A stretch of DNA of 64,000 bases, taken from positions 1,798,001-1,862,000 of the forward strand of contig NZ_JBGCUN010000001.1 of assembly GCF_041103235.1 (NCBI RefSeq), in the 5' to 3' direction. The notes under the pieces were generated by a model that saw only the letters and a list, made by a program, of their open reading frames with translations, was not told the origin of the DNA and searched no databases. Source of the stretch: Yoonia sp. R2331. Lineage in GTDB: Bacteria > Pseudomonadota > Alphaproteobacteria > Rhodobacterales > Rhodobacteraceae. Positions within the stretch are counted from its first letter, which is position 1, and each line of letters opens with the position of its first letter. Position numbers and translations under genes: made by a program. Shown one piece after another: positions 53,101 to 62,509 of the stretch.

Positions 53101-53138
53101 GGGGTGGTCCGCAGGTCGGACCGCCCCACCCTTTTTTT
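53101..53138 (+). terminator. Rho-independent terminator after the DUF2852 gene
   Basis: Stem GGGGTGGTCCG/CGGACCGCCCC (one G-U pair) around CAGGT, followed after ACCC by seven T. Confidence 0.88.
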
Positions 53139-53151
53139 GCAACGGACAAAG

Positions 53152-53598
53152 ATGATGACGACCGCCATGACCTTACCCAACCCCGAAACGGCCCCCGCAT
53201 TCTATCAAGGCGTCCCTTTCAAGCGCCTCTTGGCCTGGGTCGTTGATGTGGTCCTGATTGCACTTTTGTGTCTGCTGGTCCTGCCGTTCACCGCGTTTAC
53301 GGGCATCTTCTTTTTCCCGTTCCTGATGCTCTTTGTGGGCTTTTTCTATCGCTGGTTCACCATCGCAGGCGGTTCTGCCACCTGGGGGATGCGCTTGATG
53401 GCGATCGAGTTGCGGGACATCGAAGGGATGCGCCTGACATCCGGCACTGCATTCCTTCACACGGTTGGCTACACCATCTCGGTTGTGACGGCCCCGCTAC
53501 AATTAATCTCGATGGGCGCGATGGTTCTGACCCCACGCGGCCAAGGCCTCAGTGACCTTGTTCTGGGCACCACGGCGATCAATAAACCAGCCCGTTAA
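53152..53598 (+). CDS. RDD-family membrane protein
   Basis: 148 residues, three or more hydrophobic helices. The RDD motif region is [17 protein letters not shown] (Arg..Asp), with [20 protein letters not shown] and the last Asp-rich segment [15 protein letters not shown]. Small polytopic membrane protein of unclear function. ATG 53152 has GGACAAAG before it; the region starts after the preceding terminator, so it is expressed separately. Confidence 0.88.
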   Translation: MMTTAMTLPNPETAPAFYQGVPFKRLLAWVVDVVLIALLCLLVLPFTAFTGIFFFPFLMLFVGFFYRWFTIAGGSATWGMRLMAIELRDIEGMRLTSGTAFLHTVGYTISVVTAPLQLISMGAMVLTPRGQGLSDLVLGTTAINKPAR

Positions 53599-53674
53599 GC
53601 AATCCGTCAACTTTTGCAAACCTCCCCAGATTGGCGGGGTTGTCACGCGCCGCAATTGCCACCACTCTATGGGT

Positions 53675-54502
53675 ATGCGCCACACGCTTCCCATCGCGCC
53701 GCAATTCTACGTGACGGCCCCGCAACCCTGCCCCTATCTGGACGGCAGGATGGAGCGTAAGTTGTTCACGGCCCTGCAAGGGGACGCCGCTGGCCCTTTG
53801 AACGACACGCTGTCCAAACAGGGCTTTCGCCGCAGCCAGAACGTGCTGTACCGCCCCTCTTGCGCCGAATGCTCGGCCTGCATGTCCGCGCGGATTCGCG
53901 TTGCGGATTTTAGCCCGTCACGCAGCCAGCGCCGTGTCCTCAAGCGCAACAGCAACCTCAAGCGCCGCGCGACATCCCCGTGGGCGACCGAAGAACAATA
54001 TGCCTTGTTCCGCGATTACCTTGACCATCGCCATGCACAGGGCGGCATGGCTGACATGGACATGTTCGAATTTGCCGCGATGATCGAGGAAACACCGGTC
54101 CGCAGCCGTGTGATCGAATACACCGACCTCAACACCGTAGGCACCGACCCGCTGGCCGCCTGCCTGACCGATATCCTCGATGACGGGCTGTCGATGGTCT
54201 ATTCCTTCTTTGACCCCAGCCTTGACCGCGCCTCACCCGGAACCTTTTTAATCCTCGATCACATCGCCATCGCGCGCGAGTTGAACCTGCCATATGTCTA
54301 CCTTGGCTACTGGGTGCCGGGTTCACGCAAGATGGGCTACAAGGCGCGTTTTAAGGGGATCGAGGTCTTTCGTGGCGGCCAATGGCAGGACCTTGGCGAC
54401 CCAGAGGACTATGACAGCGCCCTGCATCCGCTGTCGACCGACCCGATCGCCGAACAAGTGGCCAAGATCAACCTGCCCGGCAGCCAGCCTGCGGGCGAAT
54501 AG
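53675..54502 (+). CDS. bpt: Aspartate/glutamate leucyltransferase (Bpt)
   Basis: About 275 residues. [22 protein letters not shown] and [17 protein letters not shown] (clustered Cys) are the N-terminal ATE domain; [20 protein letters not shown] is the C-terminal conserved segment. Adds Leu to N-terminal acidic residues to feed ClpS/ClpAP degradation. An in-frame ATG at 53669 is equally possible as start. Confidence 0.93.
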   Translation: MRHTLPIAPQFYVTAPQPCPYLDGRMERKLFTALQGDAAGPLNDTLSKQGFRRSQNVLYRPSCAECSACMSARIRVADFSPSRSQRRVLKRNSNLKRRATSPWATEEQYALFRDYLDHRHAQGGMADMDMFEFAAMIEETPVRSRVIEYTDLNTVGTDPLAACLTDILDDGLSMVYSFFDPSLDRASPGTFLILDHIAIARELNLPYVYLGYWVPGSRKMGYKARFKGIEVFRGGQWQDLGDPEDYDSALHPLSTDPIAEQVAKINLPGSQPAGE

Positions 54503-54547
54503 CAGTTTCGACAACCTGAAATCGCAGTTTCGCATTGCTCGAAACCG
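54502..54547 (+). promoter_or_regulatory. Repeated GCAGTTTC motifs before the LysR gene
   Basis: GCAGTTTCG occurs at 54502-54510 and again at 54524-54532 (22 bases apart), followed by CTCGAAACC. The 22-base phasing suits LysR tetramer binding. GCAGTTTC also occurs at 57151 between the divergent mttB-like and dehydrogenase genes. Confidence 0.55.
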
Positions 54548-54582
54548 GTGCTACCCTTGTGCGACCGCCACAAGGACAGTTG

Positions 54583-55545
54583 ATGAAACACCCCGATCTC
54601 TCGCTCAAATGGCTGCGCGTGTTCTGCGCCGTGGCCCGTGTCGGATCGTTGCAGGCCGCCGCTGCCCAAACGGGACTTTCCATCAGCACCGTATCGCATC
54701 ACCTCGCCCGGCTCGAAGACCACCTTGCGACGTCGCTGATCGATCATGACCGCCGCCCGATGGTGCCGACGACCGCGGGCTTGCAATTTCTGGCAGCCGT
54801 GGAAGAGGCGCTTGGAACACTCGACCGCGCCACCGCTGATCTGACAACCGCCCAACCGGGTGGGCTGCAACAACTGCGCTTTGCAATGATCGATGACTTT
54901 GAAAATGACATCGGCCCGGACATCACTCGTCTGCTGGCAAGCAGTCTGCCGGGCTGCCGCTTTACCCATATGACACGCGTCAGCCATGAAATCCTCGATC
55001 TTTTGCGCGCGGGCGATCTTGATCTGGGGCTGGCAACATGCCCAACAACGCCGCCCGCCGATCTGACCGAACTGCCACTCTTGCGCGATCCCTTTGTGTT
55101 GGCCGTCCCCGCCCGGTCCAATGCCTTGGCCGAGGATCTGGTGGCCGGACGCACCGACCTGCCGTTCCTGCGCTACAATCGCAGTCAGATCATCGGCCAT
55201 ATGGTGGAAGCACAGTTGCGCCGCCTACGCCTGAAACTCCCGCACAGCTTTGAACTCGACAGCACCGCGTCGCTGATGGCGCTGATTGCACAAGGCGATG
55301 GCTGGGCCATCACAACACCGGGCAATTACATGCGCGCCAAACGGTTTCAGCCGCAGATCGCGCTGCTACCCTTCCCCAACAAAGGCTTTGCCCGCACCGT
55401 TTCGATTTTCGTGGCCAACAGCCGAACTCAAGACGTGGCGCTGCGGATCGCCACGGCCATGCGCAGCCTGTTGGCAACCCATGCGGTTTGCCCTGCCGTC
55501 GCCGCCTACCCTTGGCTGCGCGACAGCTACCGCCTGATCGATTAA
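54583..55545 (+). CDS. LysR-family transcriptional regulator
   Basis: 320 residues. Winged HTH at residues about 7-65 (LSLKWLRVFCAVARVGSLQAAAAQTGLSISTVSHHLARLE) and a periplasmic-binding-like effector domain from 90 on. It converges with the mttB-like gene (four-base overlap). The repeated GCAGTTTC motif upstream of this gene and in the mttB/dehydrogenase intergenic region suggests it controls both (inference). Confidence 0.92.
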   Translation: MKHPDLSLKWLRVFCAVARVGSLQAAAAQTGLSISTVSHHLARLEDHLATSLIDHDRRPMVPTTAGLQFLAAVEEALGTLDRATADLTTAQPGGLQQLRFAMIDDFENDIGPDITRLLASSLPGCRFTHMTRVSHEILDLLRAGDLDLGLATCPTTPPADLTELPLLRDPFVLAVPARSNALAEDLVAGRTDLPFLRYNRSQIIGHMVEAQLRRLRLKLPHSFELDSTASLMALIAQGDGWAITTPGNYMRAKRFQPQIALLPFPNKGFARTVSIFVANSRTQDVALRIATAMRSLLATHAVCPAVAAYPWLRDSYRLID

Positions 55546-57068
55546 TCCAGAATGTCGAACTGATCGCGGATTGCGCGGTCCTGTTCCGCGGTCAGATATT
55601 GCGGGTGATGGCCCTCCAGAACCTCTCGCGCCTTCACCCGGGCCCTGTCCCATGCATCGGTTGCACCCGCTTCTTGCCATGTCCGTGGCTGTTCGCGGTC
55701 AGCCAGTTGCGGATAGTGATAGTCTCGCTCCATCGCGGCATAGGTCTGATCAGCCCCCAGAAAATGACCGTCACCAAGGATCGCGTCACATATCGCCTGA
55801 AAGCCCAGATTGTCCGTCGTGACTTCGACCCCGCGCAGGGCGCGATAGGTGGCGGTGTGCATTTCGTCATCCAATATGAACGCCTCAAAACTCACCCCCA
55901 AAAGCGCAGCCATCATGCCGCTGCTTTCGTAGATCAAATTGCCGCCGGCGAGGGCCGCCGCAAGCGATGTCATGCCTTTTTCGACGCCGTACTGTGCATC
56001 AACGGGCTTGGCATCCGTCATCGACGCGGCCACCCCTGATGGCAGGCCCAGCCAGTTCGACAATTGGGCCGAGGCCGCGTTCATCAGTACCGTTTCACCC
56101 CCGCCGCCCGCAAAGGCCCCGCTGCGCAAATCAATCACCAAGGGCCAGTTGGAAAATACCATTGGAAAGCCAGGAGAGATCACATTGACCATCACGAGGC
56201 TTGCCATCGTCTCAGCGAGGGATTGCGCCAGAAACCCCGCCAGTGTCGCAGGCGCAGTGGCCCCGGCTTGCGCTGCTGTGATGCAGGACATCGGAATGTT
56301 GTGGGCGATGCATTCATAGACCACATCCACCGCATCTTCACCAAACCGCATGGGCGAAATGACCGGGCTGATATGCGCCTTCAGGAACGGACGCGCGGCA
56401 AACGCGCCCTCACCGCCTGCCGCGATGTCCAGCATCCGGACAATCGGCGCCACATGTTCGGCCAGCGTGAACGCGGTCGCCACGGGCTTTGTGGTGTTGC
56501 GGATCAGCGCATAGGCGGTGTTCACGTCCAGATCATAGGGGTCGGGCACATCCGTCGCGATGCAGCAGCGGGTGAACCATGCCACGTTGTCCAACGTGTC
56601 TTGCAACCGGGTAAAGTCATGTAGATCGCGCAACGTCGAGGGGCGATAAAGCCCACTGTCCATATCAAGCGTGTTGACCGCGGCCCCACCGGTGCCAAAG
56701 AACACCTTGTCACCACCCACCTCTATCGACCTCGCCGGATCGCGCCCATGCAGGTGAAAGGTTTTGGCCGCAGTCTGGATGCTACGTTCAACCAGCGCTT
56801 TAGGCACCCCGATCCGCCCTTGGCCCAGATCAACGGCACCTGCGGCGATCAAATCATCCCACAACCGTTGCGGCACCTCGCCCATGCCAAGCTCTTCAAG
56901 CAGCTGCAGCGCGGTGCCATAAATCGCGCGCATCTCGGCCTCGGTCAGCGGCTGATAGCGCCCGCCCGGCTGTCCGGGCGGGGCCGGGTTGATCTTTGGC
57001 GGAGCAGCCCGTTGCGCTACCCGCGCCTTGCGGCCACTGCGCACCCGTTTTTGTTTGTCATGTGCCAT
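55542..57068 (-). CDS. Trimethylamine methyltransferase (MttB)-superfamily protein
   Basis: 508 residues. Continuous frame without in-frame amber codon, so it is a non-pyrrolysine member. PLTEAEMRAIYGTALQLLEELGMGEVP, FGTGGAAVNTLDMDSGLYRPST and IYESSGMMAALLGVSFEAFILDDEM match the family. Such proteins methylate corrinoid or folate from quaternary or tertiary amines such as glycine betaine (MtgB-type). No corrinoid protein is adjacent. Divergent from a dimethylglycine-dehydrogenase-like gene. Start ATG 57068 follows GGTGGACTGCAG. Confidence 0.87.
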   Translation of the reverse strand: MAHDKQKRVRSGRKARVAQRAAPPKINPAPPGQPGGRYQPLTEAEMRAIYGTALQLLEELGMGEVPQRLWDDLIAAGAVDLGQGRIGVPKALVERSIQTAAKTFHLHGRDPARSIEVGGDKVFFGTGGAAVNTLDMDSGLYRPSTLRDLHDFTRLQDTLDNVAWFTRCCIATDVPDPYDLDVNTAYALIRNTTKPVATAFTLAEHVAPIVRMLDIAAGGEGAFAARPFLKAHISPVISPMRFGEDAVDVVYECIAHNIPMSCITAAQAGATAPATLAGFLAQSLAETMASLVMVNVISPGFPMVFSNWPLVIDLRSGAFAGGGGETVLMNAASAQLSNWLGLPSGVAASMTDAKPVDAQYGVEKGMTSLAAALAGGNLIYESSGMMAALLGVSFEAFILDDEMHTATYRALRGVEVTTDNLGFQAICDAILGDGHFLGADQTYAAMERDYHYPQLADREQPRTWQEAGATDAWDRARVKAREVLEGHHPQYLTAEQDRAIRDQFDILD

Positions 57069-57150
57069 CTGCAGTCCACCCGTTGCGCAATTGGAAATGC
57101 AGTCTGACCCTGGCGCAAGAACTTCCGGCACACCTTCATAAAGTCAAAAT

Positions 57151-57158
57151 GCAGTTTC
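57151..57158. promoter_or_regulatory. GCAGTTTC motif in divergent promoter
   Basis: GCAGTTTCTATTATTTCGAA starts here and continues TACGCGAAAA; the first eight bases repeat the motif seen twice before the LysR gene. It lies in the 171-base region between the mttB-like and dehydrogenase starts. Confidence 0.45.
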
Positions 57159-57239
57159 TATTATTTCGAATACGCGAAAATACCGTTGCCGCCGCCTGCG
57201 CCGTCCCGGCAAAATCCTGCAAACAACCAAGGGGCCATC

Positions 57240-59663
57240 ATGAAATCGCAAGCACGCGTCGTCGTCATCGGTGGTGGGATCGCTGGTTGCTCGACCCTTT
57301 ATCATCTGACGCAGGAAGGTTGGTCAGATGTCGTGCTTGTTGAACGGGATGAGCTGACATCCGGCACCACATGGCATTCCGCCGCCCAGGTCACCAACTT
57401 TGGCATGAACCAGACGATGGTCGGCCTCAAGTCGCATTCCATCAACCTTTACAAAGAATTACGCGACGACCCTGATTACCCCGTACAATACAATCACGGC
57501 GATGGTGGCATCCGGCTGGCCAATACGCAGGCCCAGATGGACGGCTACCGCCACTTTTCATCCATGGCGCGCGGGATGGACGTGGAATTCGAAGTCATCG
57601 ACGCTGCTGAATGCGCCCGCCGCCATCCGTTGATCTCGACCGACAACCTTGTGGGCGGTCTATGGGATGGCAACGACGGTGACATTGACCCCGCCAGCCT
57701 GTGCCAAGCGCTTGCCCGCCGCGCCCGTAAAGCCGGGGCCGAGGTCTACCGCAACACCCCCGTCACCGCGCTGACGCAACACAAGGACCACAGCTGGACT
57801 GTCCACACGACCAAGGGCGATATCCGCGCCGAGATCGTCGTCAACGCCTGCGGCTACCGCGTGAACGAGGTGGGCGCGATGATGGGCGTTCATCACCCTG
57901 TTATGTCGATGGAACACCAATATTTCGTGACCGAAGACATCCAGGGCATCATCGACGCCGGCCACCGGATGCCCCTGCTCCGCTGCCCGATCAGCGACTA
58001 TTACTGCCGTCAGGAAAAGCAGGGGTTGCTGCTGGGGTTCTACGAACAGGACTGCCGCACGTGGGGCATGGATGGGATCGACCCCAAGTTTTCAAATGAC
58101 CTCTGCCCTGACGACCTCGACCGGATCACGGACGTGCTTGAGGGCGCATTCACCCGGATGCCCGCCCTGATGGACGTCGGTATCAAGAACGTCGTCAACG
58201 GCCCCATCACCTATACCATCGACGGCGCACCGCTCGTCGGCCCGATCCCCGGCAAGCGCAACGCATTCTGCATCATCGGCCTGCGCGCGGGCCTTGGCGA
58301 AGGCGGCGGTCACGGCTGGCTGCTGGCCCAGCAAATCGTGCATGGCGAGGCGTGCTATGACACGTGGTGCCTTGATCCACGCCGCTTTACCGGCCACGCC
58401 AATGTCGAACTGACAGCCCTCAAAGCGATTGAGGATTATCAGAACGAATTCCGCTTTCACTTTCCAAACGAACATCGCCCCGCCGGGCGCATGGCCAAGA
58501 CCACACCACTCACGCCCGTGCTTGCGGCGGCAGGCGCACATTTCACGACGGTGAACGGCTGGGAAAGGGCAGAATTTTATGCCCCTGACCTGACCGTCAC
58601 ACCCTCTTTCCGCTTCGACGAAAGCTTTGACGTCGTCTCAGCAGAAGTTGCCGCGGTGCAAAACGCCGTTGGCCTGTCAGAAGTCAACGGCTTCAATCGG
58701 TTCGAGATCACAGGCATGGATGCGCAGACGTTCCTAGACCGCATGATCTGCGGCCGCCTGCCGCGCACACCGGGTCGCGTCGGGCTAGCCTATCTGCTCA
58801 ACCACCATGGGATGCTCAAGGGTGAGGCGACCATCGCCAACCTGCCCGCCTCTGACCGTGGCTCGAACCGCATCTGGTTTGGGTCTGCGGCCGCGTCGGA
58901 ATTTCACGATATGGATTGGTTGGCCCAGCACATTGGTCCAGACGAAGACGTCACAATCCGCAGCCTGACCAATGACCAAACGATCCTTGTCCTTGCTGGC
59001 CCCAAGGCCCGCGCGGTCATGCAGACAGTCAGCCGCGCCGATTGGTCCGCCGCCGCATTCCCCTGGCTCTCGGTGCGCGAATGCTTCATCGGCCACGCCC
59101 CCGCCACCGTCATGGCGGTCAGCTTCTCCGGTGAATTGGCTTATGAAATCCATCTCCCCAATGCATCACTCTACGCCGCCTATCTGGCACTGACCCAAGC
59201 GGGAGAGGCGCATGGCCTCAAGCTCTTTGGCGCGCTTGCCGTCGACAGCATGCGCTTGGAAAAAGGTTATCTGCATTGGAAGGCCGACATCCTGACCGAA
59301 TTTGATCCGTTTGAAACCGGCCTCAATCGGTTCGTCCAGATGGACAAACCTGATTTCATCGGCAAAGCCGCCCTCGCCGCCCGTCCCGCGCCGGCCAAAC
59401 GCTTGGTCACGCTCAGCCTTGCCAGCAAAGATGCCCCGGCACACGGCGGCGCGTCCCTGATGCACGGCGGACAGGTCATCGGGACTGTCACATCAGGCGA
59501 CTGGGGCCACCGCACCGGTCTGAACCTTGCTTATGCATTTGTGGATGCAGCACACGCCGCCCCTGGCGAAACCTGCGCGATTGACGTGTTGGGCCACATG
59601 ATCCCCGCCACGGTGATCCCTGCGTCCCCTTATGATCCCAGCCTCGCGCGGGTACGGGGCTGA
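57240..59663 (+). CDS. GcvT-fused FAD dehydrogenase (dimethylglycine/sarcosine dehydrogenase type)
   Basis: 807 residues. FAD-binding RVVVIGGGIAGCSTLYHL, then SGTTWHSAAQV with the His that carries covalent FAD in this family. FAD-dependent oxidoreductase to about residue 400; C-terminal GcvT/folate domain from about 470 (LSEVNGFNRFEITGMDAQTFL). Oxidises dimethylglycine or sarcosine to the demethylated product, passing the carbon to tetrahydrofolate. The neighbouring methyltransferase points to betaine catabolism. Confidence 0.9.
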   Translation: MKSQARVVVIGGGIAGCSTLYHLTQEGWSDVVLVERDELTSGTTWHSAAQVTNFGMNQTMVGLKSHSINLYKELRDDPDYPVQYNHGDGGIRLANTQAQMDGYRHFSSMARGMDVEFEVIDAAECARRHPLISTDNLVGGLWDGNDGDIDPASLCQALARRARKAGAEVYRNTPVTALTQHKDHSWTVHTTKGDIRAEIVVNACGYRVNEVGAMMGVHHPVMSMEHQYFVTEDIQGIIDAGHRMPLLRCPISDYYCRQEKQGLLLGFYEQDCRTWGMDGIDPKFSNDLCPDDLDRITDVLEGAFTRMPALMDVGIKNVVNGPITYTIDGAPLVGPIPGKRNAFCIIGLRAGLGEGGGHGWLLAQQIVHGEACYDTWCLDPRRFTGHANVELTALKAIEDYQNEFRFHFPNEHRPAGRMAKTTPLTPVLAAAGAHFTTVNGWERAEFYAPDLTVTPSFRFDESFDVVSAEVAAVQNAVGLSEVNGFNRFEITGMDAQTFLDRMICGRLPRTPGRVGLAYLLNHHGMLKGEATIANLPASDRGSNRIWFGSAAASEFHDMDWLAQHIGPDEDVTIRSLTNDQTILVLAGPKARAVMQTVSRADWSAAAFPWLSVRECFIGHAPATVMAVSFSGELAYEIHLPNASLYAAYLALTQAGEAHGLKLFGALAVDSMRLEKGYLHWKADILTEFDPFETGLNRFVQMDKPDFIGKAALAARPAPAKRLVTLSLASKDAPAHGGASLMHGGQVIGTVTSGDWGHRTGLNLAYAFVDAAHAAPGETCAIDVLGHMIPATVIPASPYDPSLARVRG

Positions 59664-59752
59664 TCGCCGCCGCGCCGGCCAAAGCCTCCATCGCTTGATC
59701 GAAATCCAAAACAGTCGCAAACTGATCTGGTTTTAACGCAATGGAGGATTTC

Positions 59753-60067
59753 ATGCCAAAGTATCTGTTTGTCTATCACGGCGGCGGCATTCCCGAGACC
59801 CCCGAAGAAGGCGAAAAGGCCATGGCTGCCTGGGGCGCGTGGTACGAAACCATGGGCGCGGCGACGGTGGATCCGGGGGCTCCGGTCGGTCAATCACACA
59901 CTGTCTCTGCATCCGGTCACGTCGAGAACGGCGGCGCCAATCCGGTTTCTGGCTACACAATTATCACCGCTGACAACTACGCGGCGGCTTGCGCCCATGC
60001 GGCCCAAAACCCAATGGTTGTCGATGGCTCTGGTTCGGTCGAAGTGGCTGAGATGATGGAGATGTAG
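59753..60067 (+). CDS. YCII-family protein
   Basis: 104 residues, ferredoxin-like fold. MPKYLFVYHGGGIPETPEEG, MAAWGAWYETMGAATVDPG and YTIITADNYAAACAHAAQNPMV match YCII-related proteins (dimeric alpha-beta barrel). Function unknown. GGAGG lies five bases before the ATG, which decides it over the in-frame ATG at 59741. Confidence 0.88.
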   Translation: MPKYLFVYHGGGIPETPEEGEKAMAAWGAWYETMGAATVDPGAPVGQSHTVSASGHVENGGANPVSGYTIITADNYAAACAHAAQNPMVVDGSGSVEVAEMMEM

Positions 60068-60078
60068 TGCGAAAGCTG

Positions 60079-60107
60079 AAAGGGCGGCCCATGCGGACCG
60101 CCCTTTT
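60079..60107 (+). terminator. Rho-independent terminator
   Basis: Stem AAAGGGCGG/CCGCCCTTT around a ten-base loop, followed by T. It closes the YCII gene and also lies near the 3' end of the convergent TRAP permease gene, so it may work in both directions. Confidence 0.85.
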
Positions 60108-60142
60108 CCATCTGTCAGTTGAGCCACCTGCCCGCACACGAC

Positions 60143-62497
60143 CTAGTTGATCAGGTTCGGCACAATCGTCACGACCCACGGGAAGAACGCCAATAGCGCC
60201 AGCCCCACAACCTGAATGCCGATGAATGGCATCACACCGCGATAGATCTGGCCTGTCGTGATCTCTTTCGGGGCCACGCCCCGCAGATAGAACAGCGCAA
60301 AGCCAAAGGGCGGCGTCAGGAATGAAGTCTGTAAGTTCACAGCGATCATGATCGTCACCCACTTGGGGTCAAACGTGCCGCCGTAGATGACCGGCCCCAC
60401 AATCGGGATCACGATGTAGATGATCTCCAAGAAGTCGAGCACGAAGCCTAGCACAAAGAGTACCAGCATCACGATCAGGAACACCGTCCATTCGTTCTCG
60501 AACGACTTCAGGAACTCCTGAATATAATGCTCTCCCCCGAATGAGATCAGCACAAGGTTCAACAGCTGCGACCCGATCAAGATCGTAAAGACCATCGAAG
60601 TCACCTTGGCGGTCTCTCGGGCCACCGGCGACAGCACACCGCCTGCAAAGAGCACCCAGCATGACCAGCAAATGCCGAACATCGCAAAGAGGAAGCAGCC
60701 AAAGGCGACGGCATAAGCCAGGTAGTTCTCGAACATCACCACCTCTTGCCCCAGCCGCATGTCAAAGTTGACCCCGATCAGCAGCATGACCACGATAGCA
60801 CCCGCTGTCAGCAAGACCATCCGGCCTGACCGGCCATCGTCCTGCAACTTGCGGAATGCGGCTAGCATGATCGCACCACCGGCACCCAGTGCCGCAGCGG
60901 GCGTCGGGTTGGTGATCCCGCCAAGGATCGACCCCAAAACCGCAACGATCAGCACCAGCGGCGGGAAGACCACGCGCAGAATGTCATTGCTGAACGCCAA
61001 CAAAGCAGCATACCGCAATCCGTAGAAGGCAATGATCAGCGGGATCGCAATGATCAGCGTTGTGGCCCCGGGCGATGTCAGCGGCCCAATCAGCGCCACA
61101 TCCGCGAGCAACATCAGCAAGATACCAACCGCACCGATGATAAGCGGACGTGTATCAGCAGAGGGTGCCACACCCCGCGCAATCACCAGCACCAAACCCA
61201 TCAGCAGGGCGGCAACGGTCAGGCCGGTGCCCAGTGTCGGCGCATCGGCTACACGTTCGATCACCAGCGATTCACGCTCTTCAGGTGTCAATTCGCGGGC
61301 CTGTTCAACACCGCCGGCTTCGTCAATGGCGGCCTGTTCGGCAAGTGCGGTATTCCACGCCTCTTGCCCATGCAGTTCAAGCATCGAGGCGGCACATTCT
61401 TCACCCACATTGGTCCGCAGACTTGCGGTTTGGCCTGCGTCAGTAAAGCTATCAACGATGACCGACTGGCTGCCCATGACACCCACCTGCCCTGCACCAA
61501 TGACCAGCACTAGCAAAGCAACCGGCACACCAAGGAACCAAGTCAGCGCCTCATTGCGGGTGATGATCTCTCCGTTGCCCGCACCGTCCATCTGAACAGG
61601 TGGTGCTTTCTTTGGGTTCACCAGCGCAAAGCCAAAGGCGTAAAGCGCATAAAGCAGCGCCAGCATGATCCCCGGCAGCAAAGCCGCCTGAAACAGCGTC
61701 CCGACGGAAACCACTGCAGGCTCGCCCAGAAAGGTCAGTGCATCCGAACAGCCCGCGTCGCGTGCGCGCTCTTCTTGCGCCGCAGAATAGAGGTCACCGG
61801 CCAACGTGCCCAACAGCACGATGACGATCGACGGCGGAATGATCTGACCCAAGGTGCCCGAAGCCGCGATGACACCGGTCGACAGCTCTGGCGAATAGCC
61901 GTTCTTCAACATTGTCGGCAGCGCCAACAATCCCATCGTCACCACCGTCGCACCCACAATCCCGGTCGAAGCGGCCAGAAAGGCCCCCACGATCACGATC
62001 GACACAGCCAGACCACCGGGCAATGGTCCAAAGACCCGCGCCATTGTGGTCAAAAGCTCATCAGCGATCCGGCTGCGCTCCAGCACGATGCCCATCATCA
62101 CGAACATCAGCACCGCCAACAGCGTTTCAATCGACTGGCCCGCCAAAACCCGCTCGTTCATCCGGTTCACGACAAAGGACACATTGCGGTCCAGTGCCAT
62201 TTCCCAACCACCGGGGAACAATGGTTCGGCAATTCTTGGCAACTCGGGATTACTGAACACCGATATATTGTCAGGCCTGAGCCCGGTATCGACCAGAGCC
62301 CTGAACTCTTCACTGCTCTTGTCGACAGCCATGTGGATCAGCAATCCACCACCATCCAGCAACGCAATAATGATAAAAGATATCACCGCCGCACCCGAGA
62401 TCGCAAAGGCGACCGGGAACCCCGACAGAATGGCCCCGAACAAGGTCAGGAACACGATGATCAGGCCGACTTCGACGCCATCTAATCCAAAAAGCAT
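60143..62497 (-). CDS. TRAP transporter large permease (DctM), long form
   Basis: 784 residues, nearly twice the usual 430 or so. DctM helices include ILSGFPVAFAISGAAVISFII near 24-45, VMMGIVLERSRIADELLTTMARVFGPLPGG and GIVGATVVTMGLLALPTM. Two inserts are visible: about residues 55-118, soluble, and a 200-residue block around 330-560 that includes an acidic soluble stretch (QTASLRTNVGEECAASM) and extra helices. The C-terminus (TPPFGFALFYLRGVAP) is typical. Long forms occur in the mannitol/chloroaromatic (FcbT3) TRAP group. Start overlaps or closely follows dctQ. Confidence 0.93.
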   Translation of the reverse strand: MLFGLDGVEVGLIIVFLTLFGAILSGFPVAFAISGAAVISFIIIALLDGGGLLIHMAVDKSSEEFRALVDTGLRPDNISVFSNPELPRIAEPLFPGGWEMALDRNVSFVVNRMNERVLAGQSIETLLAVLMFVMMGIVLERSRIADELLTTMARVFGPLPGGLAVSIVIVGAFLAASTGIVGATVVTMGLLALPTMLKNGYSPELSTGVIAASGTLGQIIPPSIVIVLLGTLAGDLYSAAQEERARDAGCSDALTFLGEPAVVSVGTLFQAALLPGIMLALLYALYAFGFALVNPKKAPPVQMDGAGNGEIITRNEALTWFLGVPVALLVLVIGAGQVGVMGSQSVIVDSFTDAGQTASLRTNVGEECAASMLELHGQEAWNTALAEQAAIDEAGGVEQARELTPEERESLVIERVADAPTLGTGLTVAALLMGLVLVIARGVAPSADTRPLIIGAVGILLMLLADVALIGPLTSPGATTLIIAIPLIIAFYGLRYAALLAFSNDILRVVFPPLVLIVAVLGSILGGITNPTPAAALGAGGAIMLAAFRKLQDDGRSGRMVLLTAGAIVVMLLIGVNFDMRLGQEVVMFENYLAYAVAFGCFLFAMFGICWSCWVLFAGGVLSPVARETAKVTSMVFTILIGSQLLNLVLISFGGEHYIQEFLKSFENEWTVFLIVMLVLFVLGFVLDFLEIIYIVIPIVGPVIYGGTFDPKWVTIMIAVNLQTSFLTPPFGFALFYLRGVAPKEITTGQIYRGVMPFIGIQVVGLALLAFFPWVVTIVPNLIN

Positions 62498-62509
62498 GAT
62501 CCCGGCCCC

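Noticed and set aside
59695-59708. Possible fifth Fnr box before the YCII gene (TTGATCGAAATCCA)
   Set aside because: The second half-site has a mismatch (ATCCA for ATCAA) and it is not supported by position or context.
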